A DNA stretch of 64,000 bases from Rhipicephalus microplus (taxonomy: Eukaryota > Arthropoda > Arachnida > Ixodida > Ixodidae): NCBI RefSeq assembly GCF_043290135.1, contig NC_134702.1:89588317-89652316 (forward strand), in the 5' to 3' direction. The translations under genes were made by a program, and so were the position numbers. The notes under the pieces were generated by a model that was not told where the DNA came from, did no database searches, and saw only the letters and a list, made by a program, of their open reading frames with translations. Below are positions 34,571-45,620 of this stretch, one piece after another. Every line of letters begins with the position of its first letter. Within the stretch, counting starts at the first letter, position 1.

Positions 34571-34720
34571 GTAGTGGCCCCAGAATCAGAGTGTCAGCAG
34601 CTGCAGAGCGGCATTGGTCAGAATGAACAAATGAACCACAGAAAGCGTTGTGTCGTGTCTTGTATCGTGCTAGATACTTCCATATGTGCCGAGTACTCTC
34701 ATTGCGGCACATTGTACACA
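34571..34720 (-). repeat. Diverged copy of the gene A 5' flank, next to the relic exon
   Basis: Landmarks ccccagaatcagagtgtcag, cagagcggcattggtcagaa, cacagaaagcgttgtgtcgt and ctctcattgcggcacattgt match 28301-28440 in order. Confidence 0.65.
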
Positions 34721-35660
34721 GATGCGGTGGTCATGACGAAATACATGCGATGCGCATAGACGCCCCATATATTGCGGCAATGTTCGTTACCAATGCAGCG
34801 TTAACATTCCTGTTATCTTTCGCCTTTCTTTTTTTTCCCACTCATCGTATTTCCACAGGCGGCTTGCTTGTTTCGCATTACATGAATGCGTAAATGCAGG
34901 CGCCCTGGGTGGTGACCTTGACAGTAGTCTGATCTATTTGCGGATGGCGTGTGCGCGTGCGTTCGCGCCGCAAACACAGCTTGTCAACCATGGGCACACC
35001 CTGTTCTGCATAGTGAAATGCAGAGGGCACAACCTATGTGCAAAGAACGCGCATCCATGTTATCATACGTAGCAAACGCTAGTTGCGCATTCGGTACGTT
35101 TCTCCGTTTGCTGACATGGGAATTAGATTATCACTTTCGTTATTACAGTAATTCACTAGCCTGTCCGAGTAATATGTAGGCCAGTTCATAACTTTTTGAA
35201 AGTGTCACCGTGAGCTTCATTGAGAATATCCGCGTGGTTCTACGCAATGTGTGTGGGTGAGCCACTCTACAGGGAATCTTTTCTTGACCCACGTAGAGAA
35301 AAGTAGAAATTTTCGGCTTCGTCCCCTAGAGGCGCTAAAATTGTCGCAAAGTTAGGAAAATTGCGTTTTGATCCGATGTATAGGGAAAATTTTCGAAGTG
35401 CTGTGTCGCTCGTCAAAAAAAGATCCGTGGAACATTACTTTGTTTTTTAGCGTATATTAGAAATCACAAAATCGTCACCTTTGTTTTCAGTGTTGGAAGT
35501 TTGAGCTTCGAAGTGACTAGGTTGCTCAATGTTTTTCTACATCGCCGAGCAGGTAGTCACAGGATTTCAGTGTCGACTGTTTTCGGCATTTTATGCAAAT
35601 CGTACAAGGGCTCGTTGAAGACTCGAGTGAACTGTCCAACGTCACAGTGAAACCCCAATA
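34721..35660. other. Intergenic; paralogous to 31.9-33.1 kb in part
   Basis: The stretch 35520-35636 resembles 32990-33128 (see there). No gene recognised. Confidence 0.4.
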
Positions 35661-35671
35661 GCCCACCACTG

Positions 35672-35905
35672 TTGATCACCAGCTAAGGTGCCCGGCTGCT
35701 GATCCGTAGGTCACGGGCTCCATTCCGGCCGCGGTGGTTGTATTTCTATGGAGGCAAAATGGTAGAAATCGGTTTTCCGCACGAGGTCGTTGCTCGTTCA
35801 TGAGAACCACATGGTTCGAATTTCCGGATCTCTCGACTATTGTGTCTCTCATAATCATATCATGGTTTTCGGACGTGAAGCACCCAATAGTATTATTATT
35901 TGAAA
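35672..35905 (+). repeat. Ruka-like SINE with short ATT tail
   Basis: Degenerate tRNA-like head (cagctaaggtgcccggctgc), ggccgcggtggttgtatttc, a body with tctctcataatcatatcatg and a tail of tattattatt. Confidence 0.8.
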
Positions 35906-36157
35906 CCTCAATAAAGTGACAGCAATTGAACTCAGCAGAAGTTGAATCCATGGCTGTGAAACCATGTAAAAAGTGTGAAATCGAAAGTATGACTGATGCC
36001 AATGTGTTTCAAGGACACTTCACGGAGTCATCGTGCTCTTGTTTATCAAAGAAGTTCTCTCCGGCTAATTGCAGTAGAGCCCAGTCAATGGGGCTACTTG
36101 GCTGATACTGCGGAGTGCAGTCAACGTCAAACACAGCGGCACAATAAGTACGGCAAT

Positions 36158-36552
36158 CGCAAGTGCGGTTTAGCAACTAACTATGTTCTACCAACGGTCA
36201 CTTGAGCGTTCTATAACTTCTACATGAGTAATGCTCAGCTGTGATGGCGTCGCAAGACAATTAAGGGAAAATAAAAAAAGGGGGGGGGGGGGACCTTAAG
36301 CTTCTCCTTTAGGAATTGAACGCGATAGCGAAACACTTACTTTGCTTAATCTTCTCGCAAGTGTGGTTTAGCAACTATGTTCTACCAACGGTCACTTGAG
36401 CGTTTTATAACTTTTACAAGAGTAATGCTCAGCTGTGATGGCGTCGCAAGACAATTAGGAGAAAATAAAAAAAAGAGGGGGGGGGGACCTTAAGCTTCTC
36501 CTTTAGGAATTGAACGCGATAGCGAAACACTTACTTTGCTTAATCTTCTCGC
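36158..36552. repeat. Tandem duplication, about 197-bp unit, two copies
   Basis: Copies 36158-36358 and 36359-36552 share nearly all of the sequence, including aatgctcagctgtgatggcg, a poly-G run (13 and 10 G) and aggaattgaacgcgatagcg. Low divergence implies a recent event. No coding content. Confidence 0.9.
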
Positions 36553-37108
36553 ACTTGCTATGCACCCACTGCATGGCATAAAAGGTGCAGTAACGTGTGT
36601 GGCTTTTGTTGTGCGTGACTGGCTTCAAACTATGAAGTCATTATGATAATCAAATGTTCTGACCTCCGATGGCAATGTTAGTTTGTACCACGCATCATTA
36701 CGGCAATATTTCATGTTGTACTGTCAAGCATGTATACAGAAGGCTTGTGTTCGTAAAGCATGAAAGTTACTTTCACTGAATTTCCAAGCAGAGAAAGTTA
36801 TTTTCCCTGCATTCACAAGCAGAGGCATGACTGTGTGTCAAAAAACCCGCTTGTTCACGCAAATTACCTGGGTTTGATTTCCACCCATACCCGGAATGTT
36901 CGATTGTTTATTTTATTTGCATATTTCTCAATTTTCTGGTCCTGCAAAGCTGATTTTTTTTCGTTCACAACCTACGACAGCGACACCGGAATGATCAGAA
37001 AGCTGACCACCCAATAACTTAATCGAGCTAAGCACCAGTAGCAAACGGAAGCCGTTGCTATAAAAACTAAAAAAAAGTCTAAAGGTACAGTCGCGTGCGT
37101 AGTTCTCA
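36553..37108. other. Intergenic spacer downstream of the UBE2Z-like gene
   Basis: Nothing recognised apart from short AT-rich stretches. Confidence 0.4.
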
Positions 37109-37114
37109 TTTATT
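37109..37114 (-). terminator. Poly(A) signal of the UBE2Z-like gene
   Basis: The minus strand reads AATAAA about 153 nt beyond the stop codon at 37267. Confidence 0.7.
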
Positions 37115-37250
37115 TTAATATGCGTATCTATAAATCAACATAATTTGCACTTCGGTGCATGTCATAATTTTTGATACAATAGATTTTGTCGAATATCGTC
37201 GCCGGTGGCGTCGTCCAGTTTTGCTGTAGACTGGCAGTGGCTTTGGTGGC

Positions 37251-37294
37251 GTTCTGGTTCTGGTTCTCAGCAGTTCTGGTTCTGGTTCTCAGCA
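37251..37294. repeat. Perfect 22-bp tandem duplication at the UBE2Z-like C-terminus
   Basis: Units 37251-37272 and 37273-37294 are identical. As 22 is not a multiple of three, the second copy shifts the frame and creates the present TGA. With one unit the frame would run to a TAG at 37128. Confidence 0.93.
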
Positions 37295-38052
37295 GCAGCA
37301 GCAGCCGCGGCAGCAGCTTGTGCAGGCGCCACCGCCGCACCAGCTCCGGCCTCTTTCTTTTCTTCCACCTTGTGTTTGAGGCTCTGGAGTCGTGTCAACA
37401 ACTTCTCGTACTCCGCCGGCTTTGCGGCCCCGAACATGGCGTCCAGTTTCCAACACGTCTGGAGCCGCGACATCACAGCATCTTCGTACTTGCCGTACGA
37501 TTCGAGGAAGGACTCGAGTATGATCTTCCTGAAGGCAGGTGGCAGCTTGGCGTCCTCCTTAAGAGCCGCATCCACTTGGTCGCACACAGCCACCCGGATA
37601 GTCTCGTACTGGACCCTCGCACGATCGTGAACGTTGTCGCCCACCAATGACTGGATCGATATCAGCGTGCTCGATAGTGACTGCGCGGGACTCCAGTCAC
37701 ACAGTCCACCTACAGTGCCCAAGGTGGTCACGCAGACCTTCCCGCCGGGGTAAAGGTGCGTGTGAAAATAAACTCTACCTCCATCCGTGGTAAGGAATCG
37801 AACACGGGGAGGGCTCAGCGGGTAGTTAGGCGGGAACTTGAGGAAGAACTGGAAGAAGCCGCCTTCGTACGGCGAACCGGGAGTACCAAGCATGAGCACG
37901 TGGACTTGGGTGACGTCGCTCTCCTCGGGCGAGATGAAGAGTCTTGGTGGTGGCTGGGCGTTGAATTCGGCGATGTCCTTCTTGACCCTGAGTAGGCACT
38001 GCGGGGTCGGCTCTTCATGCAGGTGAGTCATCGGGTCCCAGTCGTTTATCAT
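37267..38052 (-). CDS. UBE2Z: UBE2Z-like E2 ubiquitin-conjugating enzyme, intronless
   Basis: This is a 261-codon single-exon frame from ATG 38052. The UBC fold occupies about residues 15-170: ECL-type start QCLLRVKKDI, PYEGGFFQFFLKFPPNYPLS, PPRVRF, GGKVCVTTLGT with catalytic Cys107, and WSPAQSLSSTLISIQSL. The WSPAQS-ISIQSL block and ETIRVAVCDQVD are specific to UBE2Z (Use1), which accepts ubiquitin and FAT10 from the UBA6 E1. Human UBE2Z is about 354 residues with a longer N-terminus. The HPN-type motif before the Cys reads HTH, so the Asn that normally supports the reaction is His99. The C-terminus is alanine-rich and ends at a frameshift made by a 22-bp duplication. Lack of introns suggests a retrogene, though no poly(A) tract or target duplication is visible. 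The intact frame argues for selection. Confidence 0.92.
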   Translation of the reverse strand: MINDWDPMTHLHEEPTPQCLLRVKKDIAEFNAQPPPRLFISPEESDVTQVHVLMLGTPGSPYEGGFFQFFLKFPPNYPLSPPRVRFLTTDGGRVYFHTHLYPGGKVCVTTLGTVGGLCDWSPAQSLSSTLISIQSLVGDNVHDRARVQYETIRVAVCDQVDAALKEDAKLPPAFRKIILESFLESYGKYEDAVMSRLQTCWKLDAMFGAAKPAEYEKLLTRLQSLKHKVEEKKEAGAGAAVAPAQAAAAAAAAAENQNQNC

Positions 38053-40080
38053 AGTTTCCGAGAGGTTTCAGGAGACGGCTTGAAGTGACCGAATAATTTT
38101 GAAAGGTCCCAGTTCACGAATGGTTCCCGCCGTTCCCGTGCAGCGGCGGAGCGCCGTGTACACCAGGAAGCCTATTTGGTTGGATTGCGCGCGGTCTTTG
38201 GGCCAAATCCACTATTACTTCAATATTGCATGAATTAATTATCATTCGAAACAACGAAGAAGAAAAGGAATATTGTAAATATAAAATGTTGGTAAAGTAT
38301 CTATAGTTTTCACTAATTAATAACTATTTGAGGATAGCTTAAATGAACCAGCTTATAAGAGCTGTAGTTCGACTCGTCGCCTTTGTTTTCAGCAACCTGC
38401 CATCGTCAGCGCTCCAGTTTATTACAGGGGCTAGATTTAGGAGGAAAATGATGTTGGAAGAATTTGATTTGCCGTCCACAATAAACACATTCAAATTTCA
38501 TCATCTAAATCACGGTTGGAATTGTAAAATATGTCGCATATAGTTGAAATGGCGATCACTAGGCTGAGGTGTCAATATCCTTACCCTATTTTTTTTATTT
38601 ACAGGGGGCTGGCCCGGCTGCTTCTCCTAATTTTTGGTTTCGGGGGCCCCTGAGACAACAGACCAGTATCTGATATATTCTAAAATGCACGGCACATTGC
38701 GCAAAATTACATTAGATGCCGTCTTCCGTCTCGTAAGATTGGACTTAAACACTCCAAATGTACTTTCTTTGGGGGCCTTTGTTGCCGCAGTTACTGCAGA
38801 GACGCACTATCATCGGGCCTTCACACGTACGCACACGCCAAACGGCCTTGCAGCGCACAAATTGTAACTCTCTGAAAGCAGTGCTCACATCACTCCTGAA
38901 AGTCCGGGGAGCAGCAAATACAACTGCTGTTGTGGGCATGCGCTCCTTTCTTAAACTCGTAGGGGCGATCATCCGCAAACTGTATACTTTTGCATTCTTA
39001 CACCGTCTTCATTCGAAATGCTTTACAGGCTCCTGCTCACCTTCGTTTCTTGCGTAACGGCGTAATACTTTTTGAACAAAGCATGATCTACTGCCTCGCC
39101 TCACAGGAAGTCTCACCTGTAGGTCACTTTTTGATCTCCCCACATTTTCTTATATTAATATTCTCTGCGTGGTGTGGTGCTCCATTGTAACTTGGCAGTG
39201 ACGCAGATATTGCCCTCAAAAAGCAAACGCCAGCTATCTGCAAGATGCGCGTCACTTTCCGCCTTTCTTCAAATACGTGTTGAACACACAAAAAAACTTT
39301 CTATGTCGTTGAATCTGCCTGTAATAATGAACTTCGGTGCGAATACTGGTGAGCACACTGAAGGGCTCTACGAGCCTCCATAGCACTGTCCAGTAAAAAA
39401 AAAAGTTCCCCGTTGCTGTTCCCAACTGGAATAATTGGGCAATGTTTTGGTTAGCAGGTATGCAAATGTCACTTTTCTTTAATGTAGAGTACAGCACGTA
39501 TTTTCCCGTGCACGCAGTAAGAAATGCATAATTATCAGTACTTAACTCCCAATAGCTTACTCTGTCGAAAGTCCGATTCACTCACTTTTATTCTTTTTTC
39601 ATCAATGTTTTACTTCATTAGCTCTGTTATGAATTTCCTCCTCATGTCAAAGCGCGTGTTTTCAATATATCTTTTTTTAGTACAAAGTCTTTGTTTTGTC
39701 TGTGTGTGGGTTTATGAATGCATTACACTAATAAGGTTGATCTATAGTGCCTGCATTTAATAAAGAGCTGTTTTACAACACACAAACTTAGCAATTCATC
39801 CAAACGAGATACTTTCGCAAATTTGGTCTTGTGATTTTTGTTTTTTTACAAGCAGCACATTAAACATGGCGTGTATCTTTTTAACCGACGTCGAAGATCA
39901 CTAATTAACACCCTAAAAAACTGTCACATGCCATTACAAGACAGGAACCCACGTAGGGGTCACTTTTGTGAAACGGTTTCACTCTCGTGTCCAACTACTT
40001 CATTTCGTATGCCAGCCTATTGAAACCACTTTGGTGTAGTACCGGCGTACAGCATGTAAGTTCAGCAGAATAGGCAAATT
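38053..40080. other. Intergenic region upstream of the UBE2Z-like gene
   Basis: 38060-38200 is GC-richer and may hold the promoter or 5' UTR of the UBE2Z-like gene; no TATA box is seen. Further right I see no exon with family identity. AATAAA-like sequence occurs near 39757 on the plus strand without a gene to go with it. Confidence 0.4.
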
Positions 40081-40087
40081 AAACTAC

Positions 40088-40606
40088 AATGGTCGCTGGA
40101 GAAATCCTGCGCAGCTTGTGCAAAGGAACATTATTTTCGCCACGGGCGCACCAAATGAGGGACGAGGAAGACGCTGGTCGATGAGCCACGAAACCAAGAC
40201 ATTGGATAAATATCGAGATTTCACACATCTAAGATGCCGCTGGAATAGACAGTGGTGCGCAACACGGCACTTGGAAGTTACTTTTACAAGATTGCGTTGC
40301 AGAATTCCGCAACTGAATTATTATTTGCATAAAGTTGGTCTAAAGGCGTCACCTTTATGTCAGACTTGCGAAGAAGTGGAAACGATAGATCACTTCTTTT
40401 TGTTCTGTCGCCGATATTCTCATCAGCAGAAAAGATGCCTGGTAGCTCCACTTGAAAAATTGGGATTAGAATTAAATGTGGCAGTAATTCTGTCGTTTGG
40501 CAGCATTAAATTCGGTTATAGCCACCCGGATGTCTGCTCTGTGGTATTTGAATACATCATTGAAACAAAGCGATTGCCATGTTAAACTGCCTATATATAT
40601 ATACTT

Positions 40607-40660
<54 letters not shown>

Positions 40661-40665
40661 TTTTA
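40088..40665 (+). mobile_element. Non-LTR retrotransposon 3' end with (TA)n tail
   Basis: A 155-codon frame (40118-40585) resembles the region after RT in non-LTR elements. It has TRLRCRIPQLNYYLHKVGL followed by the zinc-like cluster CQTCEEVETIDHFFLFC (CX2CX8HX4C). The frame ends at TAA and is followed within 10 bp by a (TA)n microsatellite (40590-40658), as expected of a 3' tail. Severe 5' truncation removes RT. Clade not assigned. Confidence 0.8.
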
Positions 40666-41217
40666 GACCCACCATTAGCTCTGTCTCAAATCGCATCTGA
40701 TAGCCTGCATCGCTCCCTGCTCAGATATACTCCTTTTTTGATTTTTGGCTTTTCTTTCTATATATTTTTTCAGCCCAAAATTACGTTGTGTTTAAAAAAC
40801 CGTAAGCCTTTTGGTTAAGATCCTGCCGCCCGGTTCTTGGCCGATCCCTCTTTGTGGGTGTGCGCCAGGGTATCAAGGATCATCATCATCATCATCAACG
40901 GCTTCACCTGTCCACTCGCCCACCTAATTAATTGTAGCTCATTTAGGTTAAACAAAAGCTGAGAAGCTCTTTGGCTAGCTCCACCCTCCCAAAGGTACAC
41001 TGCAGAAAGGTTGCATAAAGCTTTCGTGAACATAATCAAGATCAAAGAAAAATTTGTATGTATTCGAAATTGGCCTTATTAACGGGATAATTGAACGCGA
41101 ATAAAATTGTAAAAGAAAAAAAGATTGAAAAAGACGATTTTCAGCAGTATTGCAACATATTTTTATTAAAAGTAGCCAATAATAGGTATTCGCTGATACA
41201 ATTACATTAAACAGCTT
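40666..41217. other. Intergenic, contains a possible RTE tail remnant
   Basis: (ATC)n at 40878-40897 followed by aacggcttcacctgtccact resembles the end of tick RTE copies on the minus strand. Not enough remains to be sure. Confidence 0.35.
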
Positions 41218-41274
41218 TCAAAACACTTGTAATTCTAGAGTGCAGTGTTGAACTTCCTTACACGAAAACCATAC

Positions 41275-41460
41275 CTTTCGCACGTGTTCACAGGACCTGT
41301 ACTGCGTGCAGTAATCGCTAAATGTTGTAAAGGCTGACAAAGGCAATGGCACCGAGAGAACTTTGAGAACAACAGCGTTAGAGGTTCTGGCCTTCAAGCA
41401 CGTCGCTGCGATGACGACGTCTTTAATAGTGGCCCTTGGGACGGCTTCATGCTCTCCCAT
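41275..41460 (-). CDS. Possible first coding exon of an unknown gene
   Basis: ATG at 41460 opens 62 codons that end exactly at a GTATGG donor (41274-41269) in phase 0. The stretch is more GC-rich than the AT-rich flanks and starts MGEHEAVPRATIKDVVIAAT. No domain is recognised, no partner exon was found to the left, and no promoter is evident. It could equally be chance. Confidence 0.3.
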
Positions 41461-41868
41461 AGTTGAGTACTAAAAACTCAAAATCGTTAACCACTTTTTA
41501 AAAGACATTATCGGTGGTCATTTACAAACCGGAAGCAGCAGCGACAGTCATCCGAGAAAGAGGAACCGTACATACCGACTACGAGACTACCTAATCTCCG
41601 TGCAATCAATGTATATGTAAGCTTAACTGGAGACACTGCGGAAGAGAAGCGTCACGTATACGCCGTAAAGATCGACTGGCTGCCAGCAGCTGTTGCAGAA
41701 TCAACGTAGATTTTGAGAGCCTCGAGTGTGACAACGCGACATCCATGCATATAACACAAGGGGTAAAAAATTGGCAGATCCCACGTACAGTGGCAATAGA
41801 TGATATGTGAAGCACGAATGAAAATGTTGATATGTCACTTTGAAATCAGCACAACGTTACGAGGTCGA
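41461..41868. other. Intergenic spacer
   Basis: Nothing recognised. Confidence 0.4.
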
Positions 41869-43286
41869 GGAAAGTGATGCCGTACGTGACTTCCGTGTCA
41901 TGATTATCATTTTTTGATGTGTCGTTTACCTTCGTCATCTATTGACGTCACGTAACACCAAATTTGGTACATGCGGAGGTAGCAAAACGGCGGCGAGCGC
42001 ACCATGAAGGGCCCAATATACTCCAATTTAGCGTTGACGCGCGCGCACGCTGGGCACAGCGAAGCTACGTTAGCGAAACGCGAGCTCTCCATAGTCTGAC
42101 GCCAGGCGCGACCAGCCTCCATGGGCGCGGCCCGACGGCAACTGGCGCGAAATGCGACATGCTGCATTTCCCGCCGATGCGTTAACCAGACAACACTGCG
42201 TCTCCCTCTTTTCATTACGGAGGGATGCAGGACGCACTGAAACGCGCATGCGTCAAAGCAACGCAGCTCGTCGTGCGCCTGCGAGTATATGGCAGTACCG
42301 GCACCTGGCGTGGCAACGCCACCGTGTACGCGACCAAATGAACGCCGGTGAGCACGCGCACCGCGTCACGTCGAAATGTCTCGGTGCGTTGACTGTGGCA
42401 TGTAGTCGTGTTCTCACATGACTCGCATCTCCTGATTATCATGTTTGCACCAGTCACATACCTTCGTGATTTATTGGCGCCGGGTAATACCGAGTTTGAC
42501 ACATGCGAAGCTTGCGAAACGGCCGCGAGCGCATCATCAGTGTGGCATGTAGTCATGTTGTTACATGACACGCATCTCGTGATTATCATGTTTGGATCTG
42601 TCGTTTACCTATGTCGTCCGTTCGATTCAAGTAATACCGAGTTTGGAACATGTGAAGCTTGCGAAATGGCCGCGAGCGCATCATGAGCGTAGCATGTAGT
42701 CTTGTTGTTACATGACACGCACCTCATGTTTATCATGTTTGCACAAGTATCATACCTTCGTCATCCATTCACGCCCCGTAATATCAAATTTGGTATAAGT
42801 GAAGCTAGCGAAACGGCCACCAGCGCATCATGAGCGTGGCATGTAGTCATGTTGTAACATGACACGCATTTCATGATTATCATGTTTGCACTAGTCACAT
42901 ACCTGCGTCATCTATTTACCAACTGCAATAACAAATCACGTAAATGTGACGCTAGCGAAATGGCCGCGAGCGCATCATGAGTGTGGCATGTAGTCACGTT
43001 GTTACATGACACGCATATCATGGTTTTCATGTTAGAGTGTGTCACTTGTGTTAGCAATGCAATCATGCCATACCACACCAGTTGTGCAACATGCCATGTG
43101 AACGAAACCACCGCTAGAGCTGCAAGACCATGTAAATCATGACATTCATGACATACATGCCATGATTTCCTTCTTTTGACTAGTCAAATATGTTCTTCAT
43201 ACAGTCATGTTATGCCATACCGAGTTTGGTATCGTATCGATAACATTATCGAAACGGCCAGGAGAGCTAAAAGTCGTAAGCGGCTG

Positions 43287-43288
<2 letters not shown>
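41869..43288. repeat. Satellite-like repeat with exact 147-bp monomers and a GATA-tailed end
   Basis: Five consecutive monomers start with t(g/a)gcatgtagtc at 42396, 42543, 42690, 42837 and 42984, a period of exactly 147 bp each time, and each ends near gagcgcatcatgag. A diverged sixth unit covers about 43131-43285. An isolated related monomer lies at about 41869-42003, separated from the array by a different GC-rich block (42004-42390). The array runs into ctaaaagtcgtaagcggctg and (GATA)n. No coding content. Confidence 0.9.

Positions 43289-43348
<60 letters not shown>
43289..43348. repeat. (GATA)n microsatellite
   Basis: About 15 units, directly following the satellite end. Confidence 0.96.
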
Positions 43349-43349
<1 letters not shown>

Positions 43350-43354
43350 TTACG

Positions 43355-43432
43355 CTTTACGGGATTCGATCCCGCAACCTGCGGGTCAGCAGCCGAGTAC
43401 CTTAGCCACTAGACCACCGAGGCGGGACTAGA
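43355..43432 (-). repeat. Ruka SINE, head only
   Basis: The minus strand gives cccgcctcggtggtctagtg, gctaaggtactcggctgctg and a B box gggatcgaatcccg. The body is missing or replaced by the GATA tract. Confidence 0.85.
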
Positions 43433-44986
43433 GCGTTGATCAAAGCTACCTACTTTCCCCTCTGACACTTCTCCGTGATCCAGAATTCACACGTCAATGC
43501 ATGCGCAGGTTCTTGCTCCCTGGACCTTGTCGAGTGTACACGAAACGAATAACGCAGCCTGACAGTGGCTATCGTATAGTGGCCATTAGTGAGTACTTGG
43601 CTGTGGCATAATTTCCGCATCATGCCGATGTGATCTCGGCGTGTTTTCCGCACCATGCAAATGTGATCTAGACTGAATATCGGGACCCGTAAACATCATG
43701 GAGGATGGCGAGTCAGAACCAGCCGCGGTCCACATTCCCATAGCGCAGCCCACCATAGAAAATACACGGAATGCCCCAAAGGCAAGCGTTTTACACGAAA
43801 TATATAGGGGGCAACATGATTACAATTTTGATTGCACATTTTCCCTCGTGTTTTTGGTCGTTGATAAAGTTTCACTCTTTAATAGACTGTGACACAATCA
43901 ATAGAAAGGTTAAACTGGCGCATGCGAAGCACAGCTCTCATATTACGGTGTGTCTTGTCGTGTTCTCGTTGCTTCATTGAAGCTGTTAGAAGCATTCTCG
44001 CTAGAAACTCGCCACGCAACTAAGATGGTCTAAAAATGATAATCTTGAAACAGAAACTGCCTGCTCGTGCGAGCTTGCGTGCTTGCTAACTTCTCATTTC
44101 TTTCTTTTCCTTGTATAGAGCTTAGTGATTAACAAGAATCAACTGGTCAGTCTTTCTTCTGTTCAGCTTAGTGCAACAATCACATTTTTGCTAAACGTGC
44201 TGCAAAAGTTTAGTTTTGAAACGAATGTTCAATGCGGCAGTTTTGTCTCGTATTTCAGGATTATAATTTCTCTGTTGTTAAAACAAGACGCAACGACTAT
44301 GGCCTCTCTCTGTTAATGATACATGCTCTCAAATTTAATTTATTCTCTCATGTTTAGCTGAATTTTCGTACTTTTACTCCATCCACGGGGGCGCTGGCTT
44401 TTAGGGTATTTATGTAAAAATCTTTAAATGCAGAAAAATAATCGCAAATGATGTTCAAGCAATACTAAGAAAATACTCCTATCAGGAACGCCCTGCAGCA
44501 CGAAACGAAGAATATATACAGTAAACTGTTCATAATACTTTCTATTATATATTATACAACGCTTGATCAATAGATCCTTGGCTTTGTTCAATAGATGCTT
44601 GGATAAATAGATCAATAGATCCTTGGAAATACATCAATCGTGATGTAAATTAGGTACCACTTCACATGTTAGCAGAAAGAGGCTTCATTAGTCTGCTGAG
44701 CAATCGGGGCTGAAGTCCAAAGGTGTTGGTTTTGATCATTCACTCATAAAGGCTATTTACTTTAACCAAAACTCTTTAAGTCAACCCTAACAATGAACCA
44801 AAGAAAGAAAGTGTACACACAATACGAACACTGACAGTGCACACGAGACGAAGTCCTTCAAAGTACACTTAACACCAGAAAAAACAGTTACAGAAACCTA
44901 CTTAGAGGACAGATACTTTCTTGCATTGTGGAGTGTAGCCGTCCAGCGCATTCATTTTAGGTAATAAAATGAAACGTAATTTTTTA
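43433..44986. other. Intergenic, nothing recognised
   Basis: Short frames only, no domain, no splice-supported exon. At 44640-44740 a weak tRNA-like sequence may be a worn SINE. Confidence 0.35.
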
Positions 44987-45301
44987 GATGCGGAGCATCT
45001 AATACTCGAGGCTTGTAGTGCGGCGCCGTCCGCAAGCTTCCTCCTCCTTCTTCCACCATCTGTGCATCCCTTCCTCCTCTACACACCGCGCGCGCTTCAC
45101 TCCTCCACCATCTGTGCACCCTTCCTCCTCTACACACCGCGTGCGCTTCTCCTCTTCACGAACATTCGCTAGCATTATAATGTAGCGCGCATGCGCCGTC
45201 ACGCTTCGAGAACATCGGCAGCTGACACGCGCGCATGCGCCGTTGCGCTTCTCCCCCTTCTCGAACATTCGACAGCTGACAGTGCATGCGCCGTCGCGCT
45301 G

Positions 45302-45309
45302 TATATATA
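45302..45309 (+). promoter_or_regulatory. TATA box of the 45-kb element
   Basis: TATATATA inside a GC-rich, CpG-rich background, with an initiator-like sequence about 25 bp downstream and the first ATG about 80 bp downstream. Confidence 0.5.
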
Positions 45310-45477
45310 CTCAAGGTCGGCGCTCGCTCGCTCAGTTGCCGCTCGTCGGTTGGTTTGTACGGCGCGTCGACGTCCAAGGTCGCGGTGAAATGAATTCCAA
45401 CGAATCCACAAACACAATGATCGACGTCCCTTCGACCAGCGCCGCCCTTTCGCATACGTGTGTACGTGTTCACTCAT

Positions 45478-45620
45478 TTAACACCCCCTCCTACAACCAC
45501 GTTAACCAATTTAGCCATCGACCCAAGTAAGTCGCAATTTAACACCCCATTTCACAACCACGTTAACCAATTTAGCCATCGACCCAAGTAAGTCGCACTT
45601 TAACACCCCGTTAACCAATT
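45478..45620. repeat. Tandem repeat, 60/61-bp unit, about 2.3 copies, each with a splice-donor consensus
   Basis: Units begin tttaacacccc at 45478, 45538 and 45599. The first two carry accacgttaaccaatttagc and end cccaagtaagtcgca. Confidence 0.9.

Noticed and set aside
38745..38978. Minus-strand frame containing FRSDVSTAF, considered as another NRF exon relic
   Set aside because: Apart from the short FRxDVS resemblance, the Cys and helix that define the NRF exon are absent.
42396..43130. Regularly spaced repeats, considered as a CRISPR array
   Set aside because: Units are 147 bp and similar over their whole length with no spacer pattern, and the DNA is eukaryotic.
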